NCBI GenBank assembly: GCA_021464525.1
Contig: JADRCO010000746.1
Span: forward strand, 1-27,163
Origin: Rhizophagus sp. LPA8_4_AMF
Taxonomy: Eukaryota > Glomeromycota > Glomeromycetes > Glomerales > Glomeraceae
Length of the DNA stretch: 27,163 nucleotides
Reading direction: 5' to 3'
Below the pieces are notes generated by a model. That model made no database searches. It had not been told where the DNA came from and worked only from the letters and a program-made list of their open reading frames with translations. Made by a program: the position numbers and the translations under genes. Positions 1-10,575 of the stretch are shown piece after piece. Numbering within the stretch: position 1 is the stretch's first letter; each line of letters starts with the position of its first letter.

Positions 1-109
1 TGTTCTGCCTGTTCATGATCAAAGTCTAAATCACTCATTTTAAAAAGTAGTAAATCGTTAAAATTTGTGGTACGGTAAAAAAAGATTATCAAAAAATAAA
101 AAAAAATTA

Positions 110-280
110 GATCGGTAAATCGGTTCGGTAAATAATAAACCCGATACCGAAAACCGAAATTACCGAACCGATCAGTAAATTACCGAAGTATTATTTTGGT
201 AATTTTTGACGTGATTACCGACCGAAAACTGAAAACCGATCGGTTTGGTTCGGTAATTACCGAAACCGATCGGAACCCTA
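110..280. repeat. CGGTA/TACCG-rich palindromic element
   Basis: This segment is filled with CGGTA and its complement TACCG. A perfect 13-base inverted repeat pairs 119-131 with 160-172. A perfect 16-base palindrome lies at 249-264, flanked by matching 9-base arms at 236-244 and 265-273, so the second half could fold into one long hairpin. The GC-richer composition contrasts sharply with the surrounding AT-rich DNA. This looks like a non-autonomous transposon end or other dispersed hairpin repeat. No transposase is visible, and neither boundary nor target duplication could be fixed. Confidence 0.6.
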
Positions 281-1162
281 AGTATAATCAAAAATATTGC
301 TCAGAAAATATAAAAAATCTTTATTTTCTAAGGCTTTATCAAGTTTTTTTATAACATAAAGAAAAAGGTGTTTGCTAATGTTTAAAAACATATTTTATTA
401 TTTTCACTCAAAGGCTTAATAATAAAAGTTTAGTTAAAATTAATATAGCTGTTCAGCACTTTTTAAATTTAATAATGTTACAAATCGATTCATGAGAAGT
501 ACTATTTAATACTAATATGGTAAAAATATTCTGTGATAAAATTTAGCAATTTTTAACTTTTTTGCAAATTGTAATTTATTATTTAAAATATTATTGTTTT
601 AAATTTAGCTAAAATATTAAAAATATTTTTATTTATGAATACATTTATTCCTCACTTTGAATGAAACATGATATTCTCATCTCCAAGTTATAAATTGTCA
701 AAAATATCAAAATGGTATTTAATATCTTTCTTAAAATATTAAGTAAATTATAAAGCAGGTAAAATTACCTATTTTGTTTGACAAAAATTATGTTATTCTT
801 TTTTTTATAAATAATTGACAAATGATTGTTATGACATCATTTTATATATTAAATTTGAAAGGTAAAAATTATCTGGATGAGAAATAAATTTATTTTTTAT
901 TTATAAATAGTAATTTTTACCAGTTTTATTAAATAAAATTTAATATTATTTATATTATTTATTTATTATTTATATTATTTATATAAATAATTTTTATATA
1001 ATTATAAATTTTTAATTAAATAAATTTTTTTTTTAAAAAAAACTTTTAATATATATATTATCTAAATTTACAATTGCTGATTCAAGTTTTAAATTAATTT
1101 CAAATTCCAAATTATATTAAATTTTGGTAATATAGGTATTTAAAAAAAATACTTTTACAATT

Positions 1163-1315
1163 AGAGCAGTGACAGATATTAGGTAATATCTTAGGGGGAG
1201 AGGTATAAAAAGGTTTTAGTATATATAGTGTAATGTAAAATTTGTTATAAGTCTAGAGGGGTACTATAGACTTATAATAAATGAATATTAGGTAATATCT
1301 GTTACTGACTGCCCT
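1163..1315. mobile_element. MITE-like inverted-repeat element (candidate)
   Basis: The left side (about 1165-1190) and right side (about 1284-1312) carry related sequence in opposite orientation: GCAGT, then ACAGATATTA, then TAATAT, with a short insertion in the right copy. Inside, a perfect 11-base inverted repeat pairs 1245-1255 with 1267-1277 around an 11-base loop that includes GAGGGG. The total is about 150 bases with no coding capacity. This is the shape of a miniature inverted-repeat transposable element. A target-site duplication is not clear, so the call is inference from structure. Confidence 0.5.
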
Positions 1316-1750
1316 TACTTAAAATGAGAATAATTACTTGTTCTTTAATAACAATTTAACAATTTTTAAAATTATTAAATACTAACAGATAAAATCAAAT
1401 TATTTTATTTGAATAAGTAACTTTATTTGAAAAATTAAATTAATAAATTTAATTAATTATTAATAAAGAAAAAATAATTTGAATAAACTATAAATAATTA
1501 GTATTAATTGTATTAATTGCATAATTTTAAAAAAATGCAATTTTAGAATTTTGTTTTTAAATTACAATTTTGAATAATATGATATTTGATTTAGCCTCAT
1601 TCTTTTTTCATGTGAAAATTGGTAATAGCAAAATATACTGATAATTATCGTCATTTTGTTCATTTTGTTAAAAGCACCAATAATGCTGGCCAGAAGTCAC
1701 GTGGATGTGAAAAGAATTGATGTTCAGGTAGATTCTCAAAAGCATTTATG

Positions 1751-1865
1751 AACGCGACGTATCGGCTTATAGGGAGACGCGATCTACTTTTTTTTATATC
1801 CTTGCAAGAACAACGTAAGAACAGCGCGTTTTTTTCGAGGTAGACATAAAATAAGTTACGCTAAA
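1751..1865 (+). promoter_or_regulatory. MSH6 proximal promoter with three ACGCG cores
   Basis: Two direct ACGCGA hexamers sit at 1752-1757 and 1777-1782. A third ACGCG core lies on the minus strand at 1825-1829. All are within about 115 bases of the MSH6 start codon. ACGCG is the core of the fungal MBF (MluI cell-cycle box) site, which drives G1/S expression of replication and repair genes in yeasts. The sequence match is direct; its function here is inferred. Confidence 0.4.
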
Positions 1866-4800
1866 ATGCCAATTAGCAATAAAAGAAAAACTTCCACCCC
1901 AGTCGCAACACAAAGTAGCCTTCTTTCGTTTCTTAAGAAAGAAGTACCTATTTCAACAGTAGAAGCTAATAATGAAAGAAAAGCTTCCGAGAAACTAGTG
2001 TTACCTCTTACCCCTGTAACTCCTAAATCTCGGAGGGAGAAAAATATGCAAAATATCGATAACGAGCAAGTAAATAATATAGAAACTACGAGTATCGCTG
2101 AGATAACCGAAGAGTCTACTTCGGGGGAAAGGGTTTTGAGAGTATGTTGTTGATGGTCTCTTATAAGTGAATTTATTGAACAAATGATGCTTTAAATTTA
2201 CGTGTTTCATATCTTGTAGCGAAGAGTTAAACGTAAAATTTACGTTTCTTCTGATGATGATGATTCGAATGATAAGCATGATTCCACAGATCCTCCTTCA
2301 AGTATGTTTGTCATATTGTTGTTTGATGATTATGATACATACTCAATAATACCGAAATATAAATTATTTTGTAAAATCAAAAAATAGAAAAACCTCATGC
2401 ATGGAGAGCTAATATTGATGATGATTATGTCGATAATTGTGAACAAAAAGAAAGTGATGATTTTGGTAAAAAATTAAAATTAAATTTTTTAACGTGTGAT
2501 CATTGCCACAAATTTATTTGTTCTTATACATGCATAGATATGAATAATGAAGCTGCTAGTGAGGATGATTCGGAAGATAATTCAATGGTAAAATCCTATC
2601 AGAAAAACCGAAATAAAACTTCAAATACAGTACAGAACAAATTAAAGGTTAGTGGTGAATTCGAAAGTTTTTGATAAAATCGATAAATTATATTTTACCA
2701 TTCATATTAATAATTAGGCATTTTCTTCGAGTTCATCTTCTCGCCGTGGTTCGAGTTTTTCATCTTCATCTCATATGACTAATATTGAGAAAAAGAAGGT
2801 ATAAATCTTTGAAACTCTATAAACTATATATGAATAATATTATAATTTGCTAAATAAGTATTACAATGTAAGCAACGTGCTGTGGATTTTAAAGCCAAGA
2901 ATGAAGAGCGATACAGCTGGCTGCAAAATGTTTGTGATGTGGATGGAAATCCTGAAGGTGTTATTTCTTTACTTTTGTCTTGAATACTATTCTTTTCAAG
3001 CGAAAATTATTTTTATTCTTCTTTTCCCTTAATATAAAAGGATCACCTAATTACGATCCACGTACTTTGTACGTTCCTAAATCCGCGAAATTCACTCCGT
3101 TCGAAAAACAATACTGGGAAATCAAATCTAATCACTGGGATACTGTATAATATATAAATTTATTAATTTAAGTGGTTATGTATTATTTTACAATTAAGGA
3201 TAACGTCGTGCTTATGAAATTAATTCTAGGTTGTATTTTTCAAGAAAGGAAAATTTTATGGTAAGACTTTATGTGCCGTATAGTGACCAATCTCACGTTA
3301 AAATCTTTAACAACTTTGTACTAATTCGTTTAACTTGCTTAGAGTTGTATGAACGTGATGCAGATATAGGTCACACAGAATTCGACCTTAAACTTACAGA
3401 TCGTGTCAATATGCGTATGGTTGGGGTACCCGAGTCTTCTTTTGAATATTGGGCAGCTAAGTTTATAGCAAAAGGGTAATAAAATTGTTTTTATCGGCAA
3501 ATTTAGAGAACTTCAATAACTAATTCTTGCAAAATATAAAGTCACAAGATCGCAAGAGTTGATCAAATGGAAACAGCACTTGGCAAAGAGATGCGCGAAA
3601 AAGCGAGCAAGAATAAGGTGGAGATTTATCTCATTCCTTATTTGTTTTGTTTGAAATTTATGGACTTAAGTAATTTTTATTAAATAATATCGAATGCATT
3701 ACAGGAGGAAAAGGTTATAAGACGTCAGTTAACTTCTATTCTTACTGCCGGAACAATTGTAGATGGTGGATTATTAACTGATGAAATGTCAACTTATTGC
3801 ATGTCAATTAAAGTTGTTGTCTTATTCGAGCTAATTTTATATGTTATTACCTATCAAGTATTATGTATATTGACAGTTTGACCTTATTATATACGCAGGA
3901 ACATTGTCCAAATGAAATTGATCCACCTTCTTATGGCATTTGTTTTGTTGATACTGCGACCGGTGAATTCAACCTTGCGTCATTTGTTGATGACATTGAT
4001 AGGACCCAATTCGAAACTTTAATCATGCAAGTCAAACCAAAAGAAATAGTATATGAAAAAGTTAGCATTCTTGCAATTTTTAAATTAACTTTTAAATGAA
4101 ATTTTCGTAAACTTGAATTTATTTTTTTATTTTTTTTCCTTTTTTTTAGGGAATGCTTAGTAAACGTTCACAGCGCATTTTAAAAACATGCATTAATTGC
4201 CCAATATGGACCGGGCTCATACCCGAGAGAGAATTTTGGGATGCTAATGCGACTTGGGATGAGATTAGGTTTTCTCGATATTTTTCTAATAAACCAAAAA
4301 ATTCATCTGATCAAGATGATGTCATCAATGAAGATAATGATAATGAATATAAACCAGGTATTTTTTAGGTTTGTATTGAAAATCATAATGCTACTTGAAT
4401 AATCAAATATTTTATTTATGGAATTAGAAACTTGGCCTGAAGCTATTAAAATATCTCAGAACAAGCCTTTAATGTTATCCGCTTTAGGCGGTAAGTATTA
4501 TTTGAACAGCCTTTTTTATTAAAAATTTTTTTTGTTAAAAAATATTATTTAACATACCTTATAGGACTGATTTGGTATTTACGTTCAGTAAGTTTATTAT
4601 ATATATTGCTTTTTATTAAAATGATGTTTTAACCTAACTAGTTTGTCATATAAAAATAAAAAGTTGAAACTTGATGAGGAACTAGTATCATTGCGAAACT
4701 TCAGAATATATGACCCGATTTGTCATAGCACTTCACTAATCCTCGACGGTCAAACTTTGGCGAATCTTGAAATTTTCGAGAATAACTTAGATGGAAGCGA

Positions 4801-7098
4801 TCAAGGAACTGTATTTAAATTGTTAAATCATTGCATCACACCATTTGGTAAACAATAATCGTTTGAATATCGGCTATTTAAATCAATATTGCATATTTCC
4901 TAACATGATATCGTTTTTTAAAAAAAGGAAAGCGAACTTTTAAACAATGGTTATGTCATCCGCTTCGAAATGTAGATGATATTAATGAACGATTGGATGC
5001 TATTGAAGAATTAAATAAACATCCTGGTTTTCGAGAATTATATGACGAAACATTTTTACATTTTCCAGATCTGGAAAGATTAATCAGTCGGATTCATGCA
5101 GGAACATGCAGAGTAAAAGACTTTTTACTCGTATTAACTTCTTTCGAAAAGCTAATGGTTAGTAACATTTTTTTTTATATTATGATGTGAAGTGTCCTTA
5201 TTGTAGTTTTTATCTTAATTTAAAATAATAGGATACAGTAGATAAATTTAAAGAATATGCAAAACAATTTTATTCGGGTAAATTACTTAAATTAATTGAG
5301 AGCGTGCCGGATCTGTCTCCCATGTTGTTATATTTTAAGGAAGCTTTTGATCATGATCAAGCTGAAAAAGAGGGTAATTATTCTCTTTCGGTTATCGTTT
5401 GTAGATGCAAATTTATTATATGTAATATTCATTGCACATATGATTACAGGGAAATTATTACCTTATCCTGGAATCGAACAAGACTATGATGAAATTAATC
5501 AAAAACTTTGCATGGTTGAGAAGCAACTAGACGATTGTTTGAAAGAGACAAAAAAATTATTGAAGTATGCTATAAACCTTTTATAGTCAAATTCATACAT
5601 CATTTAAATATGGCTGCATTTTACTTATTTTTTTTTTTTTTTAGGTCTGATAAGATTGTATACAAAGATATTGGAAAGGAAATTTATCAGCTTGAAGTTC
5701 CAAATAATATAAAGGTTCCAAATGATTGGAAGAAGCTGTCGTGTACTCGGAAAGTAAATCGTTATTGGAACTCTACTCTCCAAAAACTTATAAGAGATCT
5801 TCAAGAATCACTTGAGACTAAATCTAACATTTTAAAATCTCTACAAGGAAGATTTTATGAAAAATTTGATGCTCATTATCAAAAGACGTTATCTGCGGTT
5901 AAAATCATTTCAGAGATAGACTGTTTGCTCACCTTGGCTGCTAGTTCAAAGGCATTGGGAGGTGAGTCGATATTATAACTTTATGAAGAATGAACAAATT
6001 ATTTATATTATTTTTACAGAACCATCGTGTCGACCTCAATTCGCGCAAGATGGACCAAGTGTCTTGGAATTCGAAGAACTAAGGCACCCCTGCGTTACGC
6101 CCAGGTATGTTATGTGGATGATGAGTGCTCCTAAGTGTTTAATAAGTACTCATTCGATCTTGTTAAATATGTTAAATAGTATTGCGACAGATTTTATACC
6201 AAATGATACATATTTGGGATGTGACAAGCAAAATATTATCTTATTGACTGGTCCTAATATGGGTGGAAAATCCACATTCTTGCGTCAGGTTCGAAACTTT
6301 ATAATTTACTCAAGTTTACATATATTTAAGCATTAATAATATATAATGTCATCTTTATTACAGAATTGTGTAGCAATTATTATGGCACAGTTAGGTTGTT
6401 ACGTGCCTGCAAAAAAATGTCGCTTGTCACCCTTTGATAGAATCTATACACGCATTGGCGCAAATGATAACATCCTAGCGGGACAGAGCACTTTCATGGT
6501 AGAATTAAACGAAACTTCAAAGATTTTACATGAAGCGACACCAAGATCTATGGTCATTCTTGATGAATTAGGTCGCGGTACTTCAACCTTTGATGGGTAT
6601 GCTATTGCCTATTCGGTTTTACATTATCTGGCAACGCACATCGGTTGCTTGGGACTATTTTCTACTCATTATGGCATGTTAACACAAGAATTTGACAAGA
6701 ATCCTAATGTCGCTCTTAAACATATGAGCTGTCAAGTTGATCAACACAAAAAGGAGGTTACTTTTCTTTACAAGTTAGTACCTGGAGTATGTCCCAAATC
6801 CTATGGAATGAATGTGGCTAATATGGCAGGAGTTCCGCGTGAAATTGTAGATCGTGCGGAAGTTATCGCTGCTAAATTCGAACAAACTTCGCGCTTGCAC
6901 GATACTTTAACTGCTAACGGCTCTAATGTAGCAATTTCAAAGCAGTGTGATTTCGTATTTATGTTGAAGTCTGCATTTAAAGAAATTGATGATGATGTAG
7001 GTGATAGAGCATTAGATAATCAGACTGAACATGAAAAGGAGAAGAGACAGACTAGAGTGTTGAAAACTATTATAAATGGGATTAGGAACAACAGATAA
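1866..7098 (+). CDS. MSH6: DNA mismatch repair protein MSH6 (MutS-alpha subunit)
   Basis: MutS-family ATPase that pairs with MSH2 to recognise base mismatches and small loops in nuclear DNA. I place 22 exons: 1866-2141, 2220-2301, 2388-2647, 2718-2798, 2873-2957, 3041-3144, 3230-3260, 3343-3475, 3542-3617, 3705-3812, 3899-4060, 4150-4357, 4428-4490, 4565-4587, 4664-4847, 4928-5157, 5232-5373, 5450-5564, 5645-5961, 6020-6104, 6180-6288, 6364-7098. They give about 1202 residues, close to yeast Msh6. Near the start, QSSLLSFL (16-23) resembles a PCNA-interacting PIP box, followed by an acidic and Ser-rich disordered region. The mismatch-binding Phe-X-Glu motif is FYE at 305-307, and the Glu codon is split by intron 7. 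Walker [10 protein letters not shown] spans 946-954 and Walker B VILDE spans 1022-1026, with the [10 protein letters not shown] signature after it. An AATAAA follows at 7173-7178. No PWWP domain is seen, as expected for fungal MSH6. Exon 15 uses an AAG acceptor (4663), because the upstream CTAG would bring in a stop. Confidence 0.93.
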
Positions 7099-7376
7099 CA
7101 ATTTGATTTCATAATTATTAAAAATATACACAAATATAGCAATTTCTGTTCCAATCATATGTATTAATTATTAATAAAACCTTGATTGGCAGATGATCTC
7201 ATTTACCGTATATAAAATGCTGATGAAGATCACCGTAATGATTTGTGTTTTCTTTGTTTGTTATTGGAGTTACATAAGCGTCCAGTTGATGTCACGAGTG
7301 CATATACTTTGCCTAAAACAGTGCTTACCATCAAGAAATTGAATTCTGTCAATTCTTTCTCCGTCTTATTTCTAAC
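7099..7376 (+). other. MSH6-kinase intergenic region with an open, coding-like stretch
   Basis: This holds the MSH6 3' end (AATAAA at 7173-7178) and the promoter and leader of the downstream kinase. From about 7216 to 7380 one plus-strand frame stays open for some 55 codons (beginning NADEDHRNDL, ending in a TGA at 7380-7382) without an ATG at its start. It has a coding-like look but I recognise no family. It may be a gene remnant or a long 5' leader. Confidence 0.4.
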
Positions 7377-8885
7377 ATGTTGAGCAACGGAGCATTTGAC
7401 GTTAGTTCTCTGGAACAACTTGAAACATACATACAAAATAATGTAAAATGTATTGATTATTTCGTAGTGTCGTCAAACCTCTTTGAATGCGCCTTAGAAC
7501 TTGCTTTGAGATTATTTCCCACTTGGAAAAAAGAGGACCTGGAGTTAGAGCAATGTAAAGATGGAATCACCAATAAACGTAAATAAGAATTGTTATTGCT
7601 AGAAATTTACTAATAAAACTTATTATTATAGATTATAAACAACTTAAAGAATCTTAATCTCATTAAAAATAACCTAGTTATCAAGTGCACAAATAAGACT
7701 CTTAAATTTTCTATATTAATTCGAACCTATGGTAATAAATCGGAAGTTCTAATAGACAGGAAACAAGAAATATATGTAAGACTCATTAAATTTAAATGTA
7801 TTAGTTTAGAGCATTCTTAAAGTCTAATTGGGGTTTCCTAATTTTAGAATATAGTTTCGCTGTCGAGTTTAGATTTGTCGCCACCTCTTTATGGACGCTT
7901 CAATAACGGAATGGTTTACGGTTTTATAGAAGGGAAAGTGTTTTCTGTTGCTGATTTAAGTGACCCGTTCAAATCTTCATTAGTTGCCAAAAATTTGGCT
8001 ATTTGGCATGGCACGGATATTGCGGGAGAAAAAAAGCCGAATTTATTTATTACTTTAAAGAAATGGCTTAAAGAAGGTAATTATTTTCTTAATATATTAT
8101 CTATACAAATATATTACCGATATATTAATTATTTGTTTGTTTTTTATAGTAACAAAGTCTTATGACAACGACGAGAAATTCCTAAAACATTTCAATATAG
8201 AAAAGCTTAATAAAGAGGTAATGACATCAGAATATAACTTGACTTATTTTATGAATTTATTAAATAAAATCAAATATTTCATTTAGTTAATTGGTTTGGA
8301 ACAGGAATTGGTAAAAGTTAATTCCCTCGTTACGTTTTGTCATAACGACCTCCTTTATGCAAACATTATTTATAATGAATCTGCAAAAAAAGTTTCATTC
8401 ATTGATTATGAATATGCATGTTATAGCTACCGAGGATTTGATATCGGAAACCATTTTTGTGAATTTGCTGGATTTGAATGTGATTATAGTTTGTACCCTG
8501 ATGAGAAATTTCAAATGCAATGGTTGAGACACTATCTTAATGCATTTAATTCCAGTAAATGTAAGTTCAAGTCTTGTTTATTCAAATTCTTAGTGAATAA
8601 AGTGCTAATTTACTTTTTCTATAGCTCGCTATGCTACTGATGAAGAAATTTCTATATTATATCGAGAAGTCAATAAATTTGCGTTAGCTTCTCATTTTTA
8701 TTGGGGACTTTGGGGTTTGGTAATATTCAAGAATTTATTTATATATTTATATATTAAGTTACTAAATTCTTTCTTTTTAATAGATTCAAGCCCAGCTTTC
8801 CGATATTGATTTTAATTATATGGAATATGCAGTGTTACGGTTTAAAGAGTATTACAAGCGAAAAGATGAATTTTTATCACTGTGA
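7377..8885 (+). CDS. Ethanolamine/choline kinase family protein
   Basis: Phosphorylates ethanolamine (possibly choline) with ATP, the first cytosolic step of the Kennedy pathway for phosphatidylethanolamine and phosphatidylcholine. Exons: 7377-7578, 7678-7775, 7848-8076, 8150-8217, 8287-8560, 8625-8719, 8784-8885, giving about 355 residues, normal for the family. Visible signatures: DGITNK (62-67), a GNKSEVLIDR-type strand in the ATP-binding lobe, the Brenner/APH-like catalytic motif HNDLLYAN (218-225, with D220 and N225) and IDYEY (238-242, with metal-binding D239). The ending, with HFYWGLWGL then a YAVLRFKEYYKRK helix, matches ethanolamine kinases better than choline kinases, but substrate preference cannot be settled by reading. 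The start is the only ATG in frame ahead of the conserved region. The first intron must use the CTAG acceptor at 7677; earlier AGs break the frame. Confidence 0.88.
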
Positions 8886-9548
8886 TTCATTACTATATGT
8901 CATATTTATACCATAATTTTGGTATTGATCATATATTATAATTTTGGTCAAAATTTCCCATTCTGACCTAATTTATAAGTAATATTTTTACTATTTTTAA
9001 ACTGAGGGGCAAAGACAAATATAGAAAAGCTAAATAAACTATAAATTATTTATTTATGTAATTTTACGTGATCTGATCTTATCAGATCATCTGCCCGCAT
9101 AGTATCACAAATGACCATTAAAATATTTGTCACATCGCTTCAAATGTCTTCGGCTTTGTAAGTACGTACTATGGTAACAGGAACTGTTGGAGCGTCCGAA
9201 GCGTTATAATCACATGATCATATTAATGTATGGCTTGAATCACATAATATATTTATCGCCACACAATATGATTGGTATTTAAACGCGTGCAGACAGACAA
9301 GAATGTGTTAATAATGTTACATAAAAACATTAATTAAATATAACACTGAAAAAACTAAGGATATAAAGAATCTCTAAGATATATGATGCAGGCCAAAATC
9401 AAAAAAGTTGGCCAGAATTAAAAATTAGAAACTTTATTGGATCACGTGTTAGTATATAATCAGTCATCTGCAAAGCTTTTTTGAATTAAAAGTACTTGCT
9501 TGCATTGTTTATTCTCAAAAAAATTTCATTTATTACCGTAAAAACGAA
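8886..9548. other. Intergenic region between kinase and NudC genes
   Basis: No coding frame is convincing. It contains a 9-base inverted repeat with a 3-base spacer at 9069-9089 (TGATCTGAT, CTT, ATCAGATCA) and a CACGTG hexamer near 9445, about 100 bases before the NudC start. The rest is AT-rich. It presumably carries the kinase 3' end and the NudC promoter. Confidence 0.6.
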
Positions 9549-10414
9549 ATGGCAGACAATAAAAATTATGATGATATGACGACTGAAGAACAAGCTGAAC
9601 ATGATAGAATAGCCAGAGAAAAGGAAGCTGCCGAACAAGCTGGTAAGTATGTCGGAGAAAATTTTTCATTTTTCTATAGGAACAAATCCTAAAATAAATA
9701 CTGCAATTTAGCTTTACCATATAAGTGGAAACAAACTTTACAGGATGTTGACGTAACTGTCCCTGTACCAAAAGGAACACGAGCTAAGGATTTGAATGTT
9801 GTTATTAAAAAAAAACATTTGACCATTGGTTTGAAAAATAATCCGCCAATCATTGAGGTATTGATTTGTCGAAGCATTTTATTATTTATGATAATTTTAT
9901 AAGCAAGAGCTTGAGATTATTTTGTAGGGCGAATTATGTAAAGAAATTAAAATTGACGACTGTACTTGGACGCTTGGTAAATTTTATATTTTATACAAAT
10001 AGATTAAAATACTTGTTTATGAAACTAAAATTTAATTCTATGGTAGAGGACCAAAAAGAAGTTTATATTCATTTGGAAAAGGTTAATGACGCGGAATGGT
10101 GGAAAAATGTCATTACCACTCATCCTGCTATTGACACAACGAAAATTCAACCTGAAAATTCTAAATTAAGTGATTTGGACGGTGAAACTCGTGCAATGGT
10201 GGAGAAGATGATGGTATTCTGAATTCAGTATTATATTTGTAGATTGAAAATTAACATTTGCATTTATTAAAAATATTTTTTTTTTTTGTAGTTTGATCAA
10301 CGTCAAAAACAAATGGGTAAAAAGACATCAGATGAATTAAAAAAGGATGAAATCTTAAAGAAATTCCAAGCACAACATCCTGAACTTGATTTGTCGAACG
10401 CCAAAATCTCTTGA
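9549..10414 (+). CDS. nudC: NudC-type nuclear migration protein (CS domain)
   Basis: NudC proteins are HSP90 co-chaperone-like factors that support dynein/LIS1 function and nuclear movement along microtubules. Exons: 9549-9642, 9712-9857, 9928-9976, 10047-10213, 10292-10414, encoding about 192 residues, close to the 198 of Aspergillus NudC. The N-terminus is an acidic/Glu-rich helix (about 1-31). The CS (p23-like) domain follows, from [18 protein letters not shown] through [18 protein letters not shown] to EWW (about 33-120). The C-terminal segment contains [17 protein letters not shown] and [17 protein letters not shown], both typical of NudC and absent from most other CS proteins. It is convergent with the downstream complex I gene. 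Confidence 0.92.
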
Positions 10415-10575
10415 TTAATATATATATACACATTTTCGTTACATTTTTTTTTTTTTTTTTTTTTGAAAAAATAAATTCGAAATTTACGATGAATTATTTT
10501 ATTCGTAATGGAATAAGATAATTAGCTCAACGACAATTAAAGTTGAAGTTGTAATAAATTTATTATTTAGAATTT

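Larger units (their letters stand above)
1..1865. other. AT-rich intergenic spacer upstream of MSH6
   Basis: I see no convincing coding frame here. The stretch is mostly A/T runs and low-complexity ATTTA/TTAAT sequence; around 941-985 short TTATTTATATT-like units recur. Two structured pieces stand out and are listed separately: the CGGTA-rich palindromic segment near 110-280 and the inverted-repeat element near 1163-1315. The last 120 bases before the MSH6 start are less AT-rich and probably hold its promoter. Confidence 0.75.

Noticed and set aside
941-1000. Tandem repeat or CRISPR-like array
   Set aside because: It is low-complexity ATTTA sequence without a constant repeat-spacer pattern, in a eukaryotic genome.
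2001-2279. 92-codon minus-strand frame opposite MSH6 exons 1-2
   Set aside because: Antisense shadow of coding sequence with no independent support.
2847-3032. 61-codon plus-strand open frame
   Set aside because: It overlaps MSH6 exon 5 in another frame and runs into introns on both sides.
4565-4663. Alternative MSH6 exon 15 beginning after CTAG at 4641, adding SYKNKK
   Set aside because: In the phase left by exon 14 it gives an immediate TAA; the AAG acceptor at 4663 restores LRSLKLDEEL instead.
7632-7677. Kinase exon 2 beginning at the earlier TATAG acceptor (7631)
   Set aside because: It leads to a stop in the phase left by exon 1; the acceptor at 7677 gives DGITNKLIKCTNK, which fits the family.
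9069-9089. Inverted repeat as an operator or bacterial-type terminator
   Set aside because: The context is a fungal intergenic region; a short 9-base palindrome in AT-rich DNA is not enough for a functional call.
9866-10222. A separate 118-codon gene inside NudC
   Set aside because: Its first part is intron read-through; the second part is NudC exon 4.
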